Under the pieces are notes generated by a model. That model made no database searches and was not told the DNA's origin. It saw nothing but the letters and a program-made list of their open reading frames with translations. A stretch of 64,000 nt of DNA, from positions 620,001-684,000 of the forward strand of contig NZ_JTDV01000001.1 of the NCBI RefSeq assembly GCF_000943555.1. Reading direction: 5' to 3'. The number at the start of each line of letters is the position of its first letter. The stretch's first letter is position 1. Origin of the DNA: Neotamlana nanhaiensis (GTDB lineage Bacteria > Bacteroidota > Bacteroidia > Flavobacteriales > Flavobacteriaceae). This document shows positions 28,991 through 38,700 of the stretch, in pieces. The position numbers were made by a program, and so were the translations under genes.

Positions 28991-31660
28991 TTAATTCACC
29001 ATCATTTTAATAACCGATGTTGTTTTAGCGCCTTGTAATTCGCAAAAATATATACCGCTTTTTATATTACTCGTTTCCCAATTAAACTCATTTAAACCTT
29101 CATTTAAATAACCAGTGGCAATTGTTTTCACCACTCTTCCTGTAATATCCACTATTTGTAAATTAGCTTGAAAGCCTTCTTTTAAACGGATTATTATTTT
29201 GGTTTTATTTTGAAATGGATTGGGCACATTTTTAAAGGTTATTAACTTACTATTTAATGCTTGTGTACTTAAAGCTTCATCTTTTTTTACCATAACAACA
29301 TTTGCCGAATATGCCGGTGCTGTAAACGAAATGTTCTGATTATTTACCATGGCTTCAAGTGTAGAAACTCCAATTTTATTAGGCTGTAAAAAGGTATTTT
29401 CATCATAAATTGAAGCTGAAGCAACACTTTTTACGCTTGCCATTTCTGGAACAAATTCATTATTTACAACCAAGTTAATATTGGTATTAGAAGCCGCAGT
29501 GTTAACGACTTTAAAATACATGGTATTACCATCATCGCTAAGTGTAGCAACCGCATCTAAATTATTATTAAAGCCTCCAGTTTTTATATAATTAGGCGCA
29601 TAATACTCTCGCCATAATTTCATAACCACATAATTTGGGGCTGCAAACCAGTCGGAATTATTAAAGTTTATAAAGGCATTATTCCAAGCATTTGCCGATG
29701 TATGTCTTAACCACAATGCTGGCCCACCAAGGGTAAATTTTTCACCTTGTCGTTCAAACATGTTTAGCATACCTCCAGCATATAAACCGATACGCCAATC
29801 TATTGGTCCCCATAAATTCCATTCGGACATATAAATTTCTACATTTGGATTTGATGAATTACTAATACTATTAGATAAATTTTCTATGAATGTTTCATAA
29901 GTAGCCACACCTGTTTTAAAATTATTCTCGTTTTCATAATGATGCACACTTATATAATCGATTAAATGCGCGCATTCGTTTAATAAGGTTTCATTCCAAT
30001 TATAATCGTAACCACCACTTCCGCAAGCAATAATTTTAATATCTGGATATTTGGTACGCATTGCAGGAGCAAACTCCTTAACTATATCTACATAAGCGTT
30101 AATACCCGCACTCCAAGTTTCATTATCAATTTCCCAAAAGGTTACATTATAAGGCTCTGGATGACCATTTGCCGCTCTTACAGCACCCCAAGTGGTGGTT
30201 GCGTCGCCGTTGCAATATTCCATCCAATCGAGTGCATCTTGCAAGTATTGTTCTGGCGTCAATTTTTTAGGAATGGTAACACCACAAGTTCTATCTAAAA
30301 CACCAGCATTAACCACAATTAAAGGTTCTGAACCTGTCATTTTACACATGGTCATAAATTCGTCGGTACCATAGGAATTCACATCGGCATCGTTCCATAA
30401 TTCCATGGGATAAACAACCCTATTATCTTGCGACCCAATAGCATCTTTCCAGAAATAAGCCGATACGTAACAACCACCAGGCCATCTAATAATTGGAGCT
30501 TGTAAGTCATCTACAGCTTGAAATAAATCGGGTCTAAACCCATTATTATCTAAAGCATCTTGTCCCATCAAACTCACCTGATCGATTAATACGGTTCCAG
30601 TATTTGATGTTCTAATTTTTAAACTTCCGTTTGTTGTTGAAGTTACCGAATTCAACTCAAAATTTAATTTTTCCCAATCGTTGCTCGCTGTGATAACCGT
30701 AGTTTGATCTAGCACCGAATTTCCGTTGTTTAATGATACCGATAAAGATGTACCTGATGCTCCTTTTGCCCAAATTGAGCCTTCGTACTTTTGAGGAATA
30801 ATATTAAAATCGTGTTGCTGAATATAGGCTTCGGAAGCTTCATTATTGGTTAATTGTAAAGCAAAATTACTATTTAAAGCATCTTGAGTTTTATAAATAG
30901 TTGCATTTGCTGATTTTTCCCAGTTAGCAAATGCAGCTTCACCAATTTCAGGTAATTGGTTATAGATTGTGTTCCCACTTGGAATTTCTGACACCACAAT
31001 ATTTCTATAACTAGCCGAAGTAGCCCAAGTACCAATTCCGGCTTGCCCCGTTAAATGTGCGTTGTTATCTATAAAATCGAAAAGAAGTGTACCGTCAAAC
31101 CACACTTGAAAATGATTGCCTTCACAACGAATTCTTATATCGTACCAAACGTTATTCACTATACTTCCTGGGCTAGTTAAATTGTTATAAACGCTCCAAC
31201 GACCACCTCCAACGTTACCTTTTTCAATGGCGTGTTGCGTATTTCCCCAACCTGCTATATTTAACCAATAAAAATTATCTCCGTTAGCCCTAAACATTAC
31301 CAAGAAACCTTCGTTACCTCCTGTTTTTTTTGCTTGTAAATTAATTTCATAATCTTGCCAAACGACATCTCCAAAAGTCAATCGTACATTTTCATTTAAA
31401 GAATTTTGAATAATTTCATTTTCCGAAATATGCCAATCACCACTAGTGCCACTTAAACGTTCAAAACTTCTATTCCAAACCATATCGCCCCACAAACCAT
31501 TGTTTGCTGAATTGTAAATATGCTCTAAAAACTGTCCGTAAACGTTGATGTCTATTTGATGTTCTACCTGTTCGGTATCAATGCTATAAGTTACTTGCGA
31601 AACTACTAGATTACAAGAAACAAATAAGCATACGGTTATTATTTTTAAAAATGTTTTCAT
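28991..31660 (-). CDS. GH51 alpha-L-arabinofuranosidase, T9SS type A
   Basis: This 889-residue secreted enzyme should remove arabinofuranosyl side chains. After the signal peptide the N-terminal GH51 portion is visible (INVYGQFLEHIYNSANNGLWGDMVWNRSFE) and is interrupted by a concanavalin-like insert (~75-225). A CBM4-like jelly roll (~245-365) follows, then the TIM barrel. Catalytic residues are E514 in WEIDNETW (acid/base) and E613 in YMSEWNLWG (nucleophile); RWPGGCYVS is another family mark. The C-terminal ~80 residues are a type A sorting domain (NVPNPFQNKTKI). It follows the GH128-like gene on the same strand but a terminator lies between them. Confidence 0.93.
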   Translation of the reverse strand: MKTFLKIITVCLFVSCNLVVSQVTYSIDTEQVEHQIDINVYGQFLEHIYNSANNGLWGDMVWNRSFERLSGTSGDWHISENEIIQNSLNENVRLTFGDVVWQDYEINLQAKKTGGNEGFLVMFRANGDNFYWLNIAGWGNTQHAIEKGNVGGGRWSVYNNLTSPGSIVNNVWYDIRIRCEGNHFQVWFDGTLLFDFIDNNAHLTGQAGIGTWATSASYRNIVVSEIPSGNTIYNQLPEIGEAAFANWEKSANATIYKTQDALNSNFALQLTNNEASEAYIQQHDFNIIPQKYEGSIWAKGASGTSLSVSLNNGNSVLDQTTVITASNDWEKLNFELNSVTSTTNGSLKIRTSNTGTVLIDQVSLMGQDALDNNGFRPDLFQAVDDLQAPIIRWPGGCYVSAYFWKDAIGSQDNRVVYPMELWNDADVNSYGTDEFMTMCKMTGSEPLIVVNAGVLDRTCGVTIPKKLTPEQYLQDALDWMEYCNGDATTTWGAVRAANGHPEPYNVTFWEIDNETWSAGINAYVDIVKEFAPAMRTKYPDIKIIACGSGGYDYNWNETLLNECAHLIDYISVHHYENENNFKTGVATYETFIENLSNSISNSSNPNVEIYMSEWNLWGPIDWRIGLYAGGMLNMFERQGEKFTLGGPALWLRHTSANAWNNAFINFNNSDWFAAPNYVVMKLWREYYAPNYIKTGGFNNNLDAVATLSDDGNTMYFKVVNTAASNTNINLVVNNEFVPEMASVKSVASASIYDENTFLQPNKIGVSTLEAMVNNQNISFTAPAYSANVVMVKKDEALSTQALNSKLITFKNVPNPFQNKTKIIIRLKEGFQANLQIVDITGRVVKTIATGYLNEGLNEFNWETSNIKSGIYFCELQGAKTTSVIKMMVN

Positions 31661-31687
31661 AATAAATTTGTTTTACGTTTAAAACAA

Positions 31688-31720
31688 AAAAAGCAACTAA
31701 CATGATGTTGTAGTTGCTTT
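31688..31720 (-). terminator. Rho-independent terminator after the GH128-like gene
   Basis: AAAAGCAACTA (31688-31698) and TAGTTGCTTTT (31710-31720) form an 11-bp stem with an 11-nt loop. On the minus strand the stem is followed by a T-run. It ends the GH128-like transcript before GH51. Confidence 0.8.
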
Positions 31721-31753
31721 TAAATGTGGTTTATTCTTATTTAGTTTTGCGCA

Positions 31754-34700
31754 TTATTTCACTATTAATTTCACTGCTTTTTGACCGTTATTGGTTTTTA
31801 AAACCGCAATCCATAGTCCTGATTTAAAACTAAAATGTGTATCGGTTTTTGTATTTACAGATTTAACTAAAGCTCCTGACAAACTATATAATTTTAGTTC
31901 GGTTTTTGCTGTTACATTAGTAATATATACATTATCGCCAATGGCTTTAACTTGGGTTTCTGTAGAAAACGCAACATCATTTACGCCCAAAATCGTGTCA
32001 GTTCTGTAAAGTTGGTAATCGTCAATCCAAACTTCGGTACCACTAGGAGAACCATCGCAACCGTTAAAAGAAATGAAACTTGCCGACGGATTAGCTCCTG
32101 TTGCAAAGGTAAAATCTATTAATTGCCATGCGCCACCAGTATCAAAAGTTTCAACCAATGTTGGGTCTACATTATTTGCCATAAACCCAATACTACCTCC
32201 AATGGTTTTAATATATACGTGTAAACGATAAGTCGCATTTGGCGCCCAATTTATTGGGTTAATATCGAGTGCAGCGTTACAGCCATTGGTAGTTAATTTA
32301 ATATAATCGCCACAATGCGCATCAACATTATCGGTTACCACTTCTCTATTTCCCCAACCTTGCCATAAACTTAAATCGTCGCAAGCGCGGTTAGGAGCTA
32401 AATTTTGTTCGCCATCGTATAAAGGCACAAAACTACAATCTTCGTTATTATCGATCACAACTGCATTTCCTATGTTATACAATTCGTAATTATCTATTAA
32501 AATTTGTGTTGCTGTTTCCGATTCGCAACTATTAATAAAAATGAGACCAGATGAAGCATTTGCTCCCGTTGTAAAGGTGTAATCTACAATATCCCAATCG
32601 GAATTATTAAACACATAAGCATCGGCTCCATCGGTGTTTGTAAACCCAACTTTTGCAGTTCCTCCAACTGTTTTTGCTGCAAATTTTACACGATAAACAG
32701 TATTAGCTTCCCAATTTACAGCAACATCGAGCGAGGTAGAACATCTGCCGTTTAATCTCATGGCATTAGCACCACAATAAACATCGGCCGTTTCCAATAC
32801 TTGATTTGAAGCTCCCCAACCTTGATACGAATTAAAAGCATTCATTTCTGGATCGGGTGTTAAGTTTGTTTTATCGGAATACAATAACGTAAACGGACAT
32901 TCTTCTGGAACCGACACATCTTCACCATATAAACTGGTAACTTCAGCAGCACTTAAGGCTCGATTATAAATTCTAAACTCATCAAGTGATGCATCTAAAA
33001 TAGGGTCTGGATATTGTGATTTTCCAATATAATTTTGAGTAGTTTCGCCTAAAATTGAAGGCGTTAAAGTAAAATCTTCTTTTCGTCCCACTTCTACCCC
33101 ATCAATATACATTATACCAACATTTCCATTCATGGTTATGGCAACATGTGTCCAAACATCTAGTGTTGGCGCTACTGAAGACTCTATGCGTTCCTCCGTA
33201 CCATTGTTATATTTAATTGCAAAACGATAATTTCCTGTACTTCCGTTTTGTGGTGTTAAAAACATATTGGTTGCCGAACCAGATCCAAAATCGAAAATAC
33301 GCATCCAATTAGAACTTGAATTTAATTTTACCCAAGTTGCTATAGTAAAATCGGTTAAACTACTAACTACGCCATTTTCTATTTGCATGTAAGAGTCGTC
33401 GTCTCCTGTGAAATTAATACCGCTACCACCTTTGCCTGTACCACCACTAACGGCTGGATAAAGTGTGCTTTGATAAACACCCCATCGGTCGTACGGATTT
33501 GTACTAAAGCCTTCATTAAAATCGTAATACAAATGTTGTCCTGTATTTGGCGCCGAAACTACGGTACTAGAATCGGATCCCGATCCTGCATCGTTAAAAG
33601 GCGTGATAACATAATAATATGCCGTTCCATTTACGGTTGTTTGGTCTGTATATTCATTTTCTTCAAAACCGGTTGTACCCACAGAAACAAAGGGTCCAAC
33701 AGCCGACGTAGATCGTTTAACATCAAATTGAGCATCGGGAATTATATCCCATTTTAATTTTACTTGATTATCGCCAGAACCTACCAAAATATTTTGAACT
33801 GTGGCATTAGGTGCATTTAATGAAAATGTTGTTGCCATAGCTTCAGGTGAAGAAAAACCACTTTCACCACCAGCATTTACAGGCCAGATTTTGTAATAGT
33901 AAGTTGTATTCGGACTTAAATTTGTGTCTTGATAATTTGTATCTGAAACTTCTGAGGCTACAAGCGTGTAAGTCCCTCCAGAAGATGTTGCACGTCTAAT
34001 ATTATAAGACACTGCATTTTCAACCGCTGTCCAATCTAATTCTATTTTTTTAGCTGAAGTCGCTTTGGCTTCAATTAAAGATGATAACGATATAGCTATT
34101 TGCGGCGAGGTTGTTTCAGCATTGTCTTTACCTACTGTTTTTAATTGATAGAGCGCATAAGTTGGTATAGCATCGGATGCTGATAATACCGTATAATCTG
34201 GTGAATCGTAAAATGAAGACCAAGTAGACTCGCCACTTAATCGACGCTCTACAACATAATTATTAACCAATTCGCCATTACGACCTTCCCAGTGTAAAAC
34301 CACATTTTGAAAATCTTCGGAAATGGTATAGCTTAAAGTTTCGGTGTAAGGTGTCCAAGTAGGAATATATTCGGTAGCTGGATTAAACGCTTTAGCCGAA
34401 TTTTTGTTACGTAAATACTCTCCTGCTGGCGTGAGTACTTTAGTATTTTCTCCGCAGCCATCTGTCCATGTGGAAATTACATAAGCATCATCTAACCAAG
34501 TATAATTTTCCCAATCGGGGTTATTTGCTTTCCAACAATCATTTATAATTAAAACGGCTGCTCTACAATCTTCAACTGCATTGTAAAACGAATAACGCTC
34601 AACATAAGGTTTACTTTCTAAAAGGTCAACAATATATGTAATATCTTCTAGTTGCTTTTGCACATTAGCATCGGTAGCTAAACGATTTCCACTAGGCCAA

Positions 34701-35545
34701 GCTTCGGTAGTCCAGTTAGCACCGTTATTCCACTCGGTAATCCAAATAGGACGTTGATAAGCGTTCCAAACATTATCTAAACGCCACGACCAATCTTGTT
34801 GATCGCGCGACCAGTACGAATGTATTGCAATAAAATCAACACGATAATTATTAGCTTCAGCTTCTGCCATAAATCCGGAAAGACCGTTATAAGGATCGGA
34901 ATGTGCAGGTGATCCTAAACGCAATCCGCTATTCATAAAATACTTCCAGTTATCAATTACAACTTCATTTTCAAGATTAGATTGATCTGGTCTATCGGGT
35001 TCATTATAACCCAACACATGAGTAACATTGGCTTTATTTTCAATTTCGCCCCACCCTGGCCAACCCAAGTTCTGCTTAATAGGAACATATTCAAGATTAG
35101 TGCTAGAATTACCTCCTGCCGACCAATCGTAGCGCCATGACGCATTTATTGCGGTCCATTCATCTTGAATCCAACCGGCCCATCCTTTTTTGGTTACAAA
35201 ATCGTTTAAAGCCATCACTCTTATAAATGATATGGTTTCATTTAAATACGGCGACTCTGTTTGTAGGCTAGCAATTTCTAAATCGGCATCATCCGCTCTA
35301 AATACACGGCTATATCCCGTACCATCGGTACTTGTGGCCAAAGTTACCATATAACCTTGTTGTAGCGTAAACGATTTAATGTTATTATCGAAAACACCTA
35401 AATTATAGTGTCTTGTAAAGATGGCATAGGTTTGCGAGTCTCCAGAGTAATTATCTTCGGTGTAAACCGTTAATGGAGATTGCGCTTGTAAAAAATAAAT
35501 ACAGAATAACTGAAGAGTTAAAAATAGCGAGTAGTTTTTTTTCAT
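31754..35545 (-). CDS. GH128-like hydrolase with crystallin-like, FN3, LamG and duplicated binding modules, T9SS type A
   Basis: The product has 1263 residues. After the signal peptide come a beta/gamma-crystallin-like domain (~25-108, VYTEDNYSGDSQTY) and a 'glycosyl hydrolase catalytic core' domain (~110-385). E182 lies in VLGYNEPDRPDQSN and E271 in PIWITEWN, matching the acid/base and nucleophile of GH128-type beta-1,3-glucanases. Three FN3 domains (~405-690) and a LamG domain (~700-890) follow. Next are two copies (~905-1050 and ~1055-1190) of the four-cysteine module shared with the 27073 gene, then a type A sorting domain. The family is clear, but a beta-1,3-glucan substrate is not proven given the arabinose/galactose-oriented neighbours. 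Paired repeats and a palindrome lie upstream. Confidence 0.82.
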   Translation of the reverse strand: MKKNYSLFLTLQLFCIYFLQAQSPLTVYTEDNYSGDSQTYAIFTRHYNLGVFDNNIKSFTLQQGYMVTLATSTDGTGYSRVFRADDADLEIASLQTESPYLNETISFIRVMALNDFVTKKGWAGWIQDEWTAINASWRYDWSAGGNSSTNLEYVPIKQNLGWPGWGEIENKANVTHVLGYNEPDRPDQSNLENEVVIDNWKYFMNSGLRLGSPAHSDPYNGLSGFMAEAEANNYRVDFIAIHSYWSRDQQDWSWRLDNVWNAYQRPIWITEWNNGANWTTEAWPSGNRLATDANVQKQLEDITYIVDLLESKPYVERYSFYNAVEDCRAAVLIINDCWKANNPDWENYTWLDDAYVISTWTDGCGENTKVLTPAGEYLRNKNSAKAFNPATEYIPTWTPYTETLSYTISEDFQNVVLHWEGRNGELVNNYVVERRLSGESTWSSFYDSPDYTVLSASDAIPTYALYQLKTVGKDNAETTSPQIAISLSSLIEAKATSAKKIELDWTAVENAVSYNIRRATSSGGTYTLVASEVSDTNYQDTNLSPNTTYYYKIWPVNAGGESGFSSPEAMATTFSLNAPNATVQNILVGSGDNQVKLKWDIIPDAQFDVKRSTSAVGPFVSVGTTGFEENEYTDQTTVNGTAYYYVITPFNDAGSGSDSSTVVSAPNTGQHLYYDFNEGFSTNPYDRWGVYQSTLYPAVSGGTGKGGSGINFTGDDDSYMQIENGVVSSLTDFTIATWVKLNSSSNWMRIFDFGSGSATNMFLTPQNGSTGNYRFAIKYNNGTEERIESSVAPTLDVWTHVAITMNGNVGIMYIDGVEVGRKEDFTLTPSILGETTQNYIGKSQYPDPILDASLDEFRIYNRALSAAEVTSLYGEDVSVPEECPFTLLYSDKTNLTPDPEMNAFNSYQGWGASNQVLETADVYCGANAMRLNGRCSTSLDVAVNWEANTVYRVKFAAKTVGGTAKVGFTNTDGADAYVFNNSDWDIVDYTFTTGANASSGLIFINSCESETATQILIDNYELYNIGNAVVIDNNEDCSFVPLYDGEQNLAPNRACDDLSLWQGWGNREVVTDNVDAHCGDYIKLTTNGCNAALDINPINWAPNATYRLHVYIKTIGGSIGFMANNVDPTLVETFDTGGAWQLIDFTFATGANPSASFISFNGCDGSPSGTEVWIDDYQLYRTDTILGVNDVAFSTETQVKAIGDNVYITNVTAKTELKLYSLSGALVKSVNTKTDTHFSFKSGLWIAVLKTNNGQKAVKLIVK

Positions 35546-35573
35546 TTTATAGTTTCAATTGGTTTAATTCTAT

Positions 35574-35592
35574 AAGTGTACAATAAACACTT
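35574..35592. promoter_or_regulatory. Palindromic operator AAGTGT-N7-ACACTT, copy 3
   Basis: The perfect arms flank ACAATAA, 29-47 nt upstream of the ATG at 35545, on the minus-strand GH128-like gene side of the divergent intergenic region. Confidence 0.65.
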
Positions 35593-35630
35593 AATGGTTT
35601 TATAAAATTCTTAAAACTATTTGGCAGTAA

Positions 35631-35666
35631 CAGGGTACAAAATGGTATTTATACAGGGAATAAATG
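35631..35666 (-). promoter_or_regulatory. Paired direct repeats upstream of the GH128-like gene
   Basis: On the plus strand CAGGGTACAAAATG (35631) and CAGGGAATAAATG (35654) are 23 bp apart. On the gene strand they read CATTTTGTACCCTG and CATTTATTCCCTG, the same motif and orientation as at the 26716 and 27073 promoters. The -7 box here is degenerate. Confidence 0.5.
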
Positions 35667-35753
35667 TCCAAATTTTAAAATGAAGACTTGCTGTACAATA
35701 AAATTATTAATATTGTTAAAACGACCACTTTACAACTAAAAAAAGACATTACT

Positions 35754-38700
35754 GTGACCTATTTTTTCACTACAAAAAGCAGACAATATTTTTGTTCAAT
35801 CAGCTTATTTTTTTCAATTTTTATTGGTGCGCAAACACCTAAATTAGCTCAATTTGATTTTGATTCTACGCAAGATACCTCTAACACATTTACGGGAAGC
35901 TTACAAAACGGTGCTACTTTATTACCGTATGAAGGTCATCATGTTTTGGCTTTAGGAGATAACGATGGGTATTTCGATTTTTCTTCAAATTTTGGAAGCA
36001 TTATAGCTCAATTAGACAATTTTAGTATTTCTACAAACTTGTACATTTCGAGCTCTTATAACATTAGCAACTTTGGTAATTTTGTATGGACGTTTGCCAA
36101 TTCAACAAACATGGCTGCCACTGCTAATGGTAATATTTTTTTTGGTGCCATAAGCTCCAGATATGCCATAAGTACAACCCATTGGCAAACCGAAGAAGCC
36201 GTAGATTTAAACCAAACTTTACCACAAGGACGCTGGATAAACCTTATTTACACACAGCTTAACGGTAATGGAAAAATCTATATTGATGGCAATCTTATGG
36301 CTCAGGCCAATGTTAATTTAACACCGAGCAATATTGGGGCTACACCTTTTAATTTTTTAGGACGCTCTTGTTATAATACCGATAAATATTTAAAAACAGC
36401 ACAATATGATAACTTTATTGTATACGACGGTGCTTTAACCAATAATGAAATTGATGCCTTAGCTGAAACTATAACGCCTTTAAACAACACCCTAAATTCG
36501 TTATTACTTAACGACGCTGCAAATGCATTAACGATTGAAAATGCAGATGCCATAAAATCGAATTTAATTTTACCAACACAACTTGCTCACGGTATTTCGG
36601 TTAGTTGGGCATCTTCAAATAGTAATACCATTTCATCAAGCGGTATTGTAACCAGACCTCCTGTAGGCTCAAATCCTGTAAGCTTAACACTTACGGCAAC
36701 CTTACAATTAAATGGCGTTACCGTAACCAAAACATTTAACGTTACGGTGCTTCCATTATATTCGGATATTGAAAGCCTTCAAATAGATCTGGATAATTTA
36801 ACACTAAGTGGTAATACTACAAATATTCGCGATGCCATTCATTTACCAACAACTACTCAAGAAGGTTCGATGGTGGTTTGGTCATCAAATGAACCTAATT
36901 ATTTAAACAATGTTGGAAAAGTGCAGCAATTATCGGCTTACGGTAATGGCAAAAAACAGGTTATGCTAACCGCAACACTTATAAAAAACAATGAAAAAGG
37001 CACTAAAACCTTTACCGTTTGGGTCGCCGAAAAAGAAAACAGAGACGCTTATCTATTTTCATATTTTACTGGTAACGATGCCAATGGTGAACAAATTAGG
37101 TTTGCCGTGAGCAACGATGGCTACCATTATACACCTTTAAACAATGGGCAACCTATAATAAGTTCCGATACCATTTCTATTAAAAAAGGGGTTCGCGATC
37201 CGCATATTTTACGAGGTGAAGATGGGGAAACCTTTTATATGGTTGTTACCGATATGAAATCTGCCGAAGGTTGGAGTAGCAACCGAGGCATGGTTTTATT
37301 AAAATCGAACGATTTAGTTAATTGGACGCATTCAACGGTGCATTTCCCAACAAAATGGCCAACCGAATGGGGTAATGTATTACGTGTTTGGGCACCACAA
37401 ACCATTTACGACCCAGTTGAACAAAAATATATGGTTTATTTCTCACTGTGGAGCAATGACAGTAATGCTCCTTACGACAGAATTTACTACTGCTATGCCA
37501 ATGAAGATTTTACCGATTTAATTGGAACACCTAAAATACTTTTTGATAGAGGTACATCAACCATTGATGGCGATATTGTATTTAACGAACAAGATAATTT
37601 ATACCACATGTTCTTTAAAAATGAAGCATTAGGCGGTATAAGTAAAGTCACGTCGACAACACTTACAGCGCCATTAGGACAAGAAGGCACACAATGGAGT
37701 AACCCTTCGCCACCAGTACAACAAACCAATAAAGCCGTTGAGGGTTCTGGTGTTTTCAGGTTAATCGATACCAATAATTGGATTTTAATGTACGATTGCT
37801 ATTCTAATGGTCACTATCAGTTTTGTAGCAGTACAAACTTAACCGATTTTAGCTTTGTAAGAGATAATTACGACATGGATGCACGCCACGGAACAACCAT
37901 TGCCATAACTCGCGAAGAAGCTGCTCGATTAACTACAAAGTGGCCAAGTGCAGCCCTTAACCCAACACCCGAAGGCGCAAAAAATAAAGCTATTAAAAAA
38001 TACGGATTTGATTTAGATACCTCGAACCAAACCATAAATATTGCTGTGAATTACGGCACAGATATAACAAATTTTAATCCTGAATTATTTGCAGCACCAG
38101 GAACAATTATTTCGCCAACTGGCGAACAAGATTTTAGTTCGGGATCTGTAAATTATCAATGTTCTATAAACGGAAATACTGTAAATTATACGGTTTCTGT
38201 AACCGTTGAAGTTAATGCTGTACTTGAAGGGTTTAAAGCAGATCCAGAAATACTTTACTCCGAAAAAACAGGTCGTTTTTACATCTATCCAACTAACGAT
38301 GGTTTTCCTGGTTGGGGTAGTTATACCTTTAATGCGTTTTCGTCACCAGATTTGGTGCATTGGACCAATGAAGGTGAAATACTCGATTTAAGCAGCAACC
38401 AAGTTTCTTGGGCTTACGGAAACGCTTGGGCACCTGCCATCATTGAAAAAAAGATTAATGGTGACTATAAATACTTCTATTATTTTAGTGGCGATACTGG
38501 AAGCACCAAAAATATAGGGGTTGCCGTTGCTAACAGTCCAACAGGACCATTTGTAGATTCGGGTGCGCCATTAATTTCGCAATTGCCAACTGGTGCGAAC
38601 GGACAACTTATTGATGGTGACGTTTTTGAAGACCCTGTTTCTGGGAAAACCTATTTTTATTACGGAAACGGATTTTTGGCTGTTGCCGAACTAAATGATG

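Noticed and set aside
35543-35551. CATTTTATA next to the GH128-like start as another regulatory half-site
   Set aside because: It includes the reverse complement of the start codon, has no CCC and no partner at 21-23 bp.
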